Shown here one piece after another: positions 8,635 to 16,818 of a stretch of 24,230 nucleotides of DNA. Under the pieces are notes generated by a model. It worked only from the letters and a program-made list of their open reading frames with translations, searched no databases and was not told where the DNA came from. This DNA comes from JAKLHL01 sp964411885 (GTDB taxonomy: Bacteria; Bdellovibrionota; JAFGOL01): NCBI GenBank assembly GCA_964411885.1, contig CAYPMK010000021.1:1-24230 (forward strand). The letters are read 5' to 3'. A program made the translations under genes and the position numbers. Each line of letters starts with the position of its first letter. Within the stretch, counting starts at the first letter, position 1.

Positions 8635-8675
8635 CCCCTTACAGTATCTATTATATAGATGTACTAATAACGGGG
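8635..8675 (+). promoter_or_regulatory. Imperfect leader hairpin covering the FHA-gene ribosome-binding site
   Basis: In the 63-nt lon/FHA spacer, CCCC (8635-8638) can pair with GGGG (8672-8675), TTA with TAA (8668-8670), AGTA (8643-8646) with TACT (8662-8665), and TCTAT (8647-8651) with ATAGA (8655-8659) around a 3-nt loop. That makes about 16 pairs with small bulges. GGGG is the core of the Shine-Dalgarno GGGGTGGG before the TTG start. No U-run follows, so it is not a standard terminator. Function inferred only. Confidence 0.4.
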
Positions 8676-8681
8676 TGGGCT

Positions 8682-9551
8682 TTGGCAAAAAAAATAAGTC
8701 TAAAAATAATAGAAGGCAATAATATAGATACGATCTTCGAACTTGAAAATGATAAACGTTATGAAGTAAGAAGAGTACCACCTACGGGGATACCAGATAA
8801 TATAGATAGAAAACTTGCTGTTTTCTTAGCTGATCCAGAAGTATCAAAATTGCACGCAAGTCTTACTGTTATGTCTGGAGAACTTATTGCACAGGACCTT
8901 GGTAGTACTAACGGCATCTATGTTAATGGGAAAAGAGCGTCTAAAGCCTTAATATCCAATAACGACAAATTAAGAATAGGCACAACAGTTTTTCTTGCAA
9001 TTTGTGTTGAAGAAAATCTTTCTGAGGCCAGAACTTTTATAGGCAGAGCACCTTCTCAATATTCAAAGTCCACTCATGACTTTAAGAAACTTGCCAAAGT
9101 TCTAGACGATAAAATAGTTTTTAAGCCAGACATGAGGATGCAGCCTCCTTACAATGTTGGTGATAAGGCTTTTGATATATTTGTAAAACTTTTAGATACA
9201 ACAGCTAAACTTGATAATGATGAACGCGCTATGCAAGGGCTGGTAGATGGTTACTTTTTTAGTGTAAGGGTTCTTACTGGACCAAATGAAGGAGATGTTT
9301 TTGATTTTTATAAAAAGCAAATAGTGGTTGGAAGGACAAAAGATCTTTGGTTGAAAGACAAAAGTATTTCGAGGGAACATGCCATAGTAGAGATAGCTGG
9401 CAAGGGTATCTTTAAGATACGTGATCTTGGAAGCCAAAATGGTACTTTTATAAATGATCAAAAAGTCCAAATAGCTTCATTTAGAGAAGATGATGTAGTC
9501 AGGCTGGGAGACACAGCATTAAGTTTTTCGTACAAAACGGAGGATTTTTAA
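8682..9551 (+). CDS. Protein with two FHA (forkhead-associated) domains
   Basis: FHA domains bind phosphothreonine peptides. This 289-residue protein, with no visible signal peptide or membrane segment, has two. FHA-1 (about 25-110) keeps SKLH and LGSTNGIYVNG but lacks the usual Gly-Arg before the phosphate-binding loop. FHA-2 (about 195-285) is canonical: VVGRTKD, SISREHA, DLGSQNGTFIN. A segment of about 85 residues of unknown fold joins them. No Ser/Thr kinase or phosphatase is visible in the window, so the partner is unknown. The start is TTG 8682 behind GGGGTGGG. It lies downstream of lon and upstream of pgpA, each with about 50-60 nt spacers. A signalling adaptor is the safest call. Confidence 0.85.
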   Translation: MAKKISLKIIEGNNIDTIFELENDKRYEVRRVPPTGIPDNIDRKLAVFLADPEVSKLHASLTVMSGELIAQDLGSTNGIYVNGKRASKALISNNDKLRIGTTVFLAICVEENLSEARTFIGRAPSQYSKSTHDFKKLAKVLDDKIVFKPDMRMQPPYNVGDKAFDIFVKLLDTTAKLDNDERAMQGLVDGYFFSVRVLTGPNEGDVFDFYKKQIVVGRTKDLWLKDKSISREHAIVEIAGKGIFKIRDLGSQNGTFINDQKVQIASFREDDVVRLGDTALSFSYKTEDF

Positions 9552-9558
9552 AAGTGTT

Positions 9559-9587
9559 TTGATGTGGTCCTTTTCTTGTTATATAGT
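9559..9587 (+). promoter_or_regulatory. Possible promoter for the pgpA-recA gene run
   Basis: TTGATG (9559-9564), a 17-bp spacer and TATAGT (9582-9587) lie in the FHA/pgpA spacer. The predicted start near 9594 falls inside the Shine-Dalgarno AAGAGG (9593-9598) of pgpA, so translation from this transcript would be poor. It may mainly serve recA downstream. No SOS box that I recognise (CTGT-N8-ACAG or GAAC-N4-GTTC) is present here. Confidence 0.3.
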
Positions 9588-9603
9588 TGATTAAGAGGTT
9601 TTT

Positions 9604-10062
9604 TTGAAAAATATATTTGTAAGATCTTTTGTCTCTGTATTTGGTTTAGGTTATATACCTGTGGCACCCGGGACTTTTGGTACTCTCGGGGGCTTTTTGT
9701 TTTGGTATTTCTATGCAAGGAACATGTTACCACTGCATCTTTTAATATTAACGTTTGTATTGATAATTTTATCTTGTTATATCAGCACCTTGGCAGAAAA
9801 GGTATATAACGAGAAGGATAGCCAAAAGATAGTCATAGATGAGTTTTGTGGATATCTTGTGACTATTCTGTTTGCGGGAAAACAGCTTTATGCGGGCCTT
9901 TTAGGGTTTGCCCTTTTCAGACTTTTTGATATCTTTAAACCTTGGCCCGTTAGGAATTTTGAGCGTTTGCCAAAAGGGATAGGGGTCGTAATGGATGATG
10001 TGATGGCTGGTATTTATGCGGGAATTATTCTATGGATAATATCTATTCTATTAGGAGGGTGA
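9604..10062 (+). CDS. pgpA: Phosphatidylglycerophosphatase A
   Basis: Inner-membrane enzyme that removes phosphate from phosphatidylglycerophosphate to yield phosphatidylglycerol. Its 152 residues match the family. It shows the PgpA motifs GLGYIPVAPGTFGT (14-27), IVIDEFCGY (76-84), FRLFDIFKPWPV (105-116) and GVVMDDVMAGIYAG (127-140), whose acidic residues bind metal. Three or four hydrophobic membrane segments are visible, including 43-60 and 137-151. The start is TTG 9604 with AAGAGG upstream. recA starts 1 nt after the stop, and the recA Shine-Dalgarno AGGAGGGTG overlaps the pgpA stop, so the two are probably coupled. cinA, often found between them in related gene orders, is absent. Confidence 0.93.
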   Translation: MKNIFVRSFVSVFGLGYIPVAPGTFGTLGGFLFWYFYARNMLPLHLLILTFVLIILSCYISTLAEKVYNEKDSQKIVIDEFCGYLVTILFAGKQLYAGLLGFALFRLFDIFKPWPVRNFERLPKGIGVVMDDVMAGIYAGIILWIISILLGG

Positions 10063-10063
10063 A

Positions 10064-11167
10064 ATGGCAATAGGAACAACGAACAACTTGTCTGTTCAGG
10101 ACAAGAAAAAAGCACTAGAGTTGGCGGTTTCTTCTATAGAGAAACAGTTTGGTAAAGGCTCTATCATGAGGCTTGGCGAAGAGGATAAGTTAGATAAAAC
10201 TATAGACGTTATATCTACTGGTTCTTTAGGTTTGGACATAGCTCTTGGTGTAGGAGGTATCCCAAGAGGAAGGATCGTAGAAGTTTATGGTCCAGAGGCT
10301 TCTGGAAAAACAACATTAGCATTACACATGATAGCTGAAACACAAAAAAATGGTGGTGTAGCGGCATTTGTTGACGCTGAACATGCTCTTGATGTTAATT
10401 ATGCAGGAAAACTTGGCGTTGATACCGAGAACCTTTTGATCTCTCAGCCAGACAGCGGTGAACAGGCTTTAGAAATAACAGACACGTTGGTAAGGTCTGG
10501 GGCTGTAGACATTCTTATAGTTGACTCTGTTGCTGCACTTGTGCCTAAGGCAGAAATAGAGGGTGACATGGGTGATTCGCACATGGGCTTGCAGGCAAGA
10601 CTAATGTCACAGGCTCTGAGAAAACTTACTGGTAGTATAAGCAGATCAAAATGTATAGTCGTTTTCATTAACCAAATAAGGATGAAGCTTGGAATTATGT
10701 TCGGTAATCCAGAAACGACTACAGGTGGTAATGCACTAAAATTCTATTCATCAGTGAGATTGGATATAAGAAGAATTGGTGCAATAAAAGAAGGAGAGAA
10801 TAATATAGGTAGCAGGACCAGAGTTAAAATAGTTAAGAACAAGGTTGCTCCACCATTCAGAGAAGTTGAATTTGATGTAATATATGGACAGGGTATATCA
10901 AAAATAGGCGAACTTATAGACTGTGGAGTTAATGCTAACATTATAGATAAGAGTGGTTCTTGGTTCTCTTATAATGGAGAAAAGATAGGTCAAGGCAAAG
11001 ATAGTGTAGAAACATTTTTGCGTGAACACCCAGAGACATCAAAAGAGATAGAGAACAGGATACTTGCTCACCATGGAGTTAAAAACAACACAGTAGAACA
11101 GGAAGTAAAACCAACAGGTAAAACAACTGGCAAGAAAGCTCATGCCGAAGAAGCAAAGAGCAACTGA
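10064..11167 (+). CDS. recA: Recombinase RecA
   Basis: ATP-dependent strand-exchange protein for homologous recombination and the SOS co-protease. It has 367 residues. Walker A GPEASGKTT is at 76-84, Walker B is LIVDSVAAL, loop L1 region EGDMGDSHMGLQARLMSQALRK and loop L2 region FINQIRMKLGIMFGNPETTTGGNALKFY. The C-terminal domain ends in a short Lys/Thr/Glu-rich tail, less acidic than in E. coli. The start ATG 10064 has AGGAGG. The gene is the second in a run pgpA-recA-recX, and its end overlaps recX by 26 bp. Confidence 0.99.
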   Translation: MAIGTTNNLSVQDKKKALELAVSSIEKQFGKGSIMRLGEEDKLDKTIDVISTGSLGLDIALGVGGIPRGRIVEVYGPEASGKTTLALHMIAETQKNGGVAAFVDAEHALDVNYAGKLGVDTENLLISQPDSGEQALEITDTLVRSGAVDILIVDSVAALVPKAEIEGDMGDSHMGLQARLMSQALRKLTGSISRSKCIVVFINQIRMKLGIMFGNPETTTGGNALKFYSSVRLDIRRIGAIKEGENNIGSRTRVKIVKNKVAPPFREVEFDVIYGQGISKIGELIDCGVNANIIDKSGSWFSYNGEKIGQGKDSVETFLREHPETSKEIENRILAHHGVKNNTVEQEVKPTGKTTGKKAHAEEAKSN

Positions 11168-11606
11168 GGATAGCCCTCAAAGGAAGGCGGCAGATCTTTT
11201 AGCCAGAAGACCTCATTTTAGTAATGAGCTAAGACAAAAGTTGCTAAAAAAGGGGTTTGAAGAAAAGCAGGTTGATGAAGTAATAGAGGATTTTAAAAGG
11301 CGCGGTTATCTTGATGATGATGACCGTGCCTTTTTGTATCTTGAAGAACTTAGCCGTAAAAGGTTTGGCAAGAACGAGGCTGTAAGACGGCTTATGCTTA
11401 AGGGAGTGTCAAAAGCCCAAGCTGTATCTTTGGCGGGGTCTTTTTTCCTTGAAAATGATGAAATAGCGAATATAAGATATCTTTTGGATAAGAAAAAGTT
11501 TAACCTCAAAGACGTAAAGGGCTTAAAGAAAGCATATGACTTTTTAATGAGAAGAGGTTTTGGCTTGGATCGTATTCGGGAGGTATTGAGGGTTGAAGAT
11601 ATCTGA
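11142..11606 (+). CDS. recX: Regulatory protein RecX
   Basis: Modulator that caps or inhibits RecA filaments. It has 154 residues made of tandem three-helix repeats typical of RecX. The first repeat is visible as AADLLARRPHFSNELRQKL followed by GYLDDDDRAFLYLEEL; the second contains RFGKNEAVRRLMLKGVS and the third ends in RRGFGLDRIREVL. The first ATG (11142) lies inside the 3' end of recA, a 26-bp overlap in another frame, implying translational coupling. The stop overlaps the start of alaS by 14 bp. Sequence similarity to RecX is weak, as usual, but position and repeat pattern make the call firm. Confidence 0.9.
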   Translation: MPKKQRATEDSPQRKAADLLARRPHFSNELRQKLLKKGFEEKQVDEVIEDFKRRGYLDDDDRAFLYLEELSRKRFGKNEAVRRLMLKGVSKAQAVSLAGSFFLENDEIANIRYLLDKKKFNLKDVKGLKKAYDFLMRRGFGLDRIREVLRVEDI

Positions 11607-14093
11607 AGTTAGAAAAATATTTTTGGATTATTTCAAAGAAAAAGGACATGCTATAGTTCCAAGTTCAAACCTTCTTCCTAAAAAAGACCCAACACTATTA
11701 TTTACTAATGCAGGGATGAATCAATTCAAGGATGTTTTTCTTGGTCTTGATTCAAAGGATTATAAAAGAGCTAGTTCTTGTCAAAAATGTGTTAGAGCCG
11801 GTGGCAAACATAACGACCTTGAGAATGTAGGTTTTACTTACAGACATCATACTTTTTTTGAGATGTTGGGTAATTTTTCTTTTGGTGATTATTTTAAGAA
11901 AGAAGCAATAGANNNNNNNNNNNNNNNNNNNNNNNNNNNNNNNNNNNNNNNNNNNNNNNNNNNNNNNNNNNNNNNNNNNNNNNNNNNNNNNNNNNNNNNN
12001 NNNNNNNNNNNNATCATGGCTGTGGAAAACCAGACTGCAAGGTTGGGTGTGATTGTGATCGTTATGTAGAAATATGGAATCTGGTCTTTATGCAGTACAA
12101 CAGAGATGAAAAAGGTAAATTAACTAAACTTCCAAAACCGAGCATAGATACTGGTGCTGGACTAGAAAGGCTTACCGCCGTAATGCAGGGTGTGGCAAGC
12201 AATTATGATATAGATATATTTAAGAATATAAAGAAGAACATACAAAAAGGTAAAGAGCACGAAGGTTCTTGTAACGCTATAGCAGATCATCTTCGTAGTA
12301 TTGCTTTTCTAATAAGTGATGGATGCTTTCCTTCTAACGAAGGTGCTGGTTATGTGTTAAGAAGAATAATAAGACGAGCTATTCGTCATGGTAAGGTCCT
12401 TGGTTTTGATTCTCCGTTCCTTTACAAGAACATCCCGGTGGTTTGTGATTTAATGGGGGATGCATATCCAGAACTTGTTTCGTCAAAAAATGAAATACAA
12501 AAAATATTGCTTTCAGAAGAAGAAAAATTCTTTGAAACACTTGATAAAGGATTAAGTCTTTTAGAGAAAGAGTTGGCTTCTTTGAGCAAAGGTAAAAAAC
12601 TTAATGGCCAAATAGCTTTCAAACTTTATGATACTTATGGCTTTCCCTTGGACCTTACTCAGATGATATGTAAGGAAAAAGACATAGACGTAGATATTGC
12701 TGGTTTCGAAAAAGAAATGGAAAATCAAAGGACCATGGCTAGAACAGCAAGAACAAAAAACCAATCAACAGATTCAAAAATAAGTGATGCTGATATAGAG
12801 ATTGTTAAATCTGTTGTGTCGTCAACAAAATCAGATTTTATTGGTTATGAGGAATTTTCATCTAAAGCTAAATGTTTATTAATTGTTAAAGATGGTAAGT
12901 TGGTGGAAGGCCTTGATAAAGGTGATAAAGGTATTTTGATATTCGATAAAACACCTTTCTATGCAGAATCTGGAGGACAAATAGCAGACACTGGAACACT
13001 TGAACTTGATGGCAAGAAGATAGCAGAGATAGTGTCTGTGCAAAAGCCTGTTTCTGGCATTCATCTTCATTTAGTTTCTGATGTTTCGTCTGATATAAAA
13101 AAAGGTAAAGAGTATCATCTTCTTGTATCAAAAGAATTAAGAAATCTTATACAGAACAACCATACAGCAACGCACATGTTACATCATCTATTAAGGACTA
13201 AACTTGGTGAACATGTAAAACAAGCAGGCTCTTTGGTTAACAGTAAGTTTTTTACTTTTGATTTTAATCATTATGAAAAAATATCTAATGATGTTTTGAG
13301 TGAGATAGAAGAAGAACTTAATCTTTGGATATTAAAAGGAGACGAAGTTTCTTTTTCATATATGTCATACAATGATGCAGTTAGGAGTGGGGCAATAGCT
13401 TTATTCGATGAAAAATATGGGGACAAAGTTAGGGTGGTTAAAATAGGAGACAAGAGCTTTGAACTTTGTGGTGGAACTCATGTTAATAATACGTCTGATA
13501 TAGGAGTTTTTAAAATAATAGCAGAAGAAAGTACTGGTGCTGGTGTTAGAAGAATACGCGCTACCACCTCGTTTAATGCTTATGAAATATTTGAAACTGC
13601 TCACAAGACAGTTAAGCAAGTTTCTAATGAACTTAAATGTTCAGAACTTGAACTTATAGATAAAGTGGGACAAATATTAGAAGAAAATAAAAAATTAAAG
13701 AAAGAAAATGAAGAGTTCAAATCTGTCCTTGCAAAAGGAATTCTTGAAAAATCTATAAACTCTGCTGAACAGATAAACGATATTAAATTTCTCTTCACAG
13801 AGTTAAATGGTGCTTCTGCCAAAGACCTTCGTGAATATTCTGAGTATGTTAAATCAAAAGGGATCGACCTTGCAATACTTTGTACTAGTAATGATGGTGG
13901 TTCCTCTATTGTTATAACAGCTTCTAAGAAAGTGGCATCAAAAGTACCAGCTTCTGAACTTATGAAATACCTCAGCTCTTTGGTTGGAGGAAAAGGTGGC
14001 GGAAATCCTGAATATGTTCAAGGTGGAGGAGTTGATATTAACAAATTAGTTAATGTGTTGCCACAAATAAAGGAATTCATATCTAATAGATAG
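11593..14093 (+). CDS. alaS: Alanyl-tRNA synthetase, interrupted by an assembly gap
   Basis: Charges tRNA-Ala with alanine. Before the gap the class II catalytic core is clear (FTNAGMNQFKDVFLG, RHHTFFEMLGNFSFGDYF). After it the protein resumes as HGCGKPDCKVGCDCDRYVE, then IWNLVFMQYNR and TGAGLERL. The editing domain has zinc-ligand motifs HTATH and CGGTH, and the C-terminal DHHA1 domain ends with GGKGGGNPEYVQGGG. The frame differs by one position on the two sides of the N run, so simple ORF calling splits it into 11593-12069 and 12090-14093. Family comparison predicts about 235 missing bases instead of 100. The start is TTG 11593 with GGGAGG upstream, overlapping recX by 14 bp. No real frameshift is implied. 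Confidence 0.95.
11913..12012. other. Assembly gap (100 N) in alaS
   Basis: Exactly 100 N. The alaS reading frame changes across it, which shows the N count is not the true distance. About 75-80 residues of the catalytic core should lie here. Confidence 0.95.
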
Positions 14094-14103
14094 GGGTGAT
14101 AGC

Positions 14104-16809
14104 TTGAATAAAAAGAAAAAGAAAAAAAGTTTTTTTGTGTTGTTGTTTAAATTGTCAGTCATATCTTTTATATTCTTATTGATATTTTCTGTCCTCTTGG
14201 GAATGGGTTTGTATCTTACATATTCAAAGAATCTACCAAAAATAATTACTGTAAAGGACTATAAGCCAAGGGTTGTAAGCAACGTTTATGATAAGAACGG
14301 AGTTAAGATAGGGGAATTTTATAGAGAAAAAAGAGATATTATTGCCTATGAAGATATGCCAAAGATAGTAATAAATGCATTTGTGGCTTCTGAAGATGGG
14401 AAATTCTTTGAACATAAGGGGATAGATTTTGCAGGTATAGTTAGGGCAATGATAGTTAACTTTAAGAGTGGTCAATTCTCTCAAGGTGGAAGTACTATAA
14501 CTCAACAGGTTGCCAGAAGTCTTTTACTTAGTAACGAGAAAAAAATATCACGAAAGATAAAAGAAGCTATTTTGGCAGGCAGGATAGAAAGTAGGCTTAC
14601 AAAACACGAAATATTATATCTGTATCTTAACCAAATATTTTTAGGTCACAACGCCTATGGTGTACAGGCCGCAGCAAGCCAGTATTTTAATAAAGAGGCC
14701 AAGAACCTTACTCTTGCAGAAGCAGCGTTACTCGCTGGATTGCCTCAAGCTCCTTCAAAGTGGTCTCCTTTCCTTAATCCAGATAAAGCAAAAGAAAGAC
14801 AAGTTTACGTTCTTAACAGAATGGTAGAGGATGGATATATAACAAAAGAAGACGCTCTTAAAGCGGCCAACGAACGTCTTAAATTATATAAACATGTTGA
14901 TCACAATCTGCAATATGCTCCGTACTTTGTTGAATTCGTTAGACGTTATTTGTTCTCTAAATATGGAGCAGATAAAGTTCTTGATGAGGGATGGAAGATA
15001 TATTCAACTCTTGATCTTGATATGCAAAAGGCAGCAGATGAATCTGTTAAACAAGAAATAGAAAAGCTAGATAAAGAACAAGGTTTTAGAGGACCGATAA
15101 AAAGAATAAGTTCAGACAAAGACATAAAAGAGGAATTAGAAAAGATACACATAGAAGCCGTTAACTCAGTAAGAGGATATATATTATTCCCTGAACTTTG
15201 GCAGGAGTTCAAATTCAGGAACAAGATGTTTGTTATAGAGGATAAAAAAGATAAAAGCGAACACCTAAGTATGAAAACGGCACCAACCCCAATAGATAAA
15301 GGCAAGAATTACAAAGCTATCGTTATGGGGATAAATGAAAAAACTCAGGAAATAAAAATAAAAATTGGTAACGTAGATGGCGTTATAAAAAAAGACGGTT
15401 ACTCATGGGCTCACTCTGGAAAACTAGGACAAGGTTTTCTTAGAAAAGGAGATGTCGTTTATGTCGCTATAATGAGGCCCGGTGTTTTTTCTTTAGAGCA
15501 AGAACCAATAGTTCAAGGTTCGTTGTTATCATTTAACGTTGCAGACGGTTCTATAAACGCAATGGTGGGTGGCTATAAATATAAGAGTTGTGCAGCAGCA
15601 AGGTTAAGTGGTGCAGGAGATGCTGGCTGTAGTGAGTTTAATAGAGCATATCAGGCAAAACGACAAGCTGGCTCAACTTTTAAACCAGTTGTTTATGCTG
15701 CGGCACTTGATAATGGATATACACCTACAACCATTATTGTTGATGCACCGATCGTATATGAAAATGAAGATGAAGAGAGTGGTGGTACTTGGAAACCAGC
15801 AAACTATTCAAAGCAATTCTATGGTGATACTACTTTTAGAGATGCGCTTATATTCTCTAGAAACATTCCTACTACAAAAATTCTACAGGATATAAGGGTT
15901 TCTTATGTAATAGATTATGCGAGAAATCTTGGGATCAGCTCAGATATGCCAAGAGATCTTTCTTTGGGTCTTGGATCTACTTCTGTTTCATTATGGGAAA
16001 TGACAAAAGTGTTTGGTGTTTTTGCGGCAGGTGGCAAAAAGCTATCTCCTTTCTTTATATATAAAATAGAAGATAGAGAAGGTAATATTATTGAACAATA
16101 CGATCCAACAAAACCATATGATCCTTTGATGGACAAAAATTTTCAGGAAGAAGATGAAAAGATACAAGAAGAACAGAAAAAGTTAATAGAAGATACAGAA
16201 GCTGAATCAAGAAGAAAACAAGAGCAAGAAGAAGCACTAAAAGAATTAGAGGAAGAGGACGAAGAATCTATTAAACAAGGTATAGAGGGCAAAAAGTATG
16301 TAGAAGACCCTGTTCCTAACGGATATCTTATTTCTCCTAAAACGGCTTATATTATGAATATGTTGTTAAAAGAAGCAGCGACGAGAGGAACTGGTGCTCA
16401 GGCTGGTGGCGCAGTTAATGTTCCTTTAGCAGGTAAGACTGGTACTTCAAATGATTTTACAGACGCATGGTTTATTGGATATACACCAGAAATAGTTACT
16501 GGTGTGTGGGTTGGCTATGACGATCAATCAAGATCTTTAGGAGAAGGTAGGACTGGTGCCAATGTCGCAATACCTATTTGGATACCATATATGAAACAAG
16601 CGGTATCAAAGACATCTAAAAAGGACTTTGATCAGCCTCAAGGAGTTAAGGTGGTTAAGGTGGATGGTAATAGTGGAAGGGTAGCTTCTATGCGTTCTAA
16701 GAAGATACTATACCTTCCTTTTAAAGAAGGAACAGAACCCACCAAGGTAGAGGGTGAATACAAACCAGAGGATGCAGATGACACAAAGTTCTTTAGGGAA
16801 AACTATTAA
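14104..16809 (+). CDS. Class A penicillin-binding protein, PBP1A type
   Basis: Bifunctional peptidoglycan synthase of the inner membrane. It has a Lys-rich cytoplasmic start and one membrane anchor (about 10-38). The GT51 glycosyltransferase domain has catalytic Glu97 in ASEDGKFFEHKGID, then GGSTITQQVAR and LYLNQIFLG. An OB-like region follows, then the transpeptidase with Ser524-xx-Lys527 (GSTFKP), Ser585-Arg-Asn587 and Lys778-Thr-Gly780 (GKTGTSNDFTDAWF). The 901-residue length is a little long. Part of this is a Glu/Lys/Gln-rich insertion (about 679-731), probably helical, between the SxN and KTG motifs. The start is TTG 14104 with AGGGGTGAT, 10 nt after alaS. The LpoA-like lipoprotein at 3614-5644 is a possible activator. 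Confidence 0.95.
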   Translation: MNKKKKKKSFFVLLFKLSVISFIFLLIFSVLLGMGLYLTYSKNLPKIITVKDYKPRVVSNVYDKNGVKIGEFYREKRDIIAYEDMPKIVINAFVASEDGKFFEHKGIDFAGIVRAMIVNFKSGQFSQGGSTITQQVARSLLLSNEKKISRKIKEAILAGRIESRLTKHEILYLYLNQIFLGHNAYGVQAAASQYFNKEAKNLTLAEAALLAGLPQAPSKWSPFLNPDKAKERQVYVLNRMVEDGYITKEDALKAANERLKLYKHVDHNLQYAPYFVEFVRRYLFSKYGADKVLDEGWKIYSTLDLDMQKAADESVKQEIEKLDKEQGFRGPIKRISSDKDIKEELEKIHIEAVNSVRGYILFPELWQEFKFRNKMFVIEDKKDKSEHLSMKTAPTPIDKGKNYKAIVMGINEKTQEIKIKIGNVDGVIKKDGYSWAHSGKLGQGFLRKGDVVYVAIMRPGVFSLEQEPIVQGSLLSFNVADGSINAMVGGYKYKSCAAARLSGAGDAGCSEFNRAYQAKRQAGSTFKPVVYAAALDNGYTPTTIIVDAPIVYENEDEESGGTWKPANYSKQFYGDTTFRDALIFSRNIPTTKILQDIRVSYVIDYARNLGISSDMPRDLSLGLGSTSVSLWEMTKVFGVFAAGGKKLSPFFIYKIEDREGNIIEQYDPTKPYDPLMDKNFQEEDEKIQEEQKKLIEDTEAESRRKQEQEEALKELEEEDEESIKQGIEGKKYVEDPVPNGYLISPKTAYIMNMLLKEAATRGTGAQAGGAVNVPLAGKTGTSNDFTDAWFIGYTPEIVTGVWVGYDDQSRSLGEGRTGANVAIPIWIPYMKQAVSKTSKKDFDQPQGVKVVKVDGNSGRVASMRSKKILYLPFKEGTEPTKVEGEYKPEDADDTKFFRENY

Positions 16810-16818
16810 AAATATTTT

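Noticed and set aside
12090..14093. Separate gene or real frameshift in alaS
   Set aside because: The sequence upstream of 12090 reads as AlaRS (HGCGKPDC...DCDRYVE) in the same frame right back to the N run, so the break comes from the wrong gap length.
15608..15895. 95-codon plus-strand ORF inside the PBP1A gene
   Set aside because: It lies wholly within the transpeptidase-coding region in another frame and its translation has no domain or signal.
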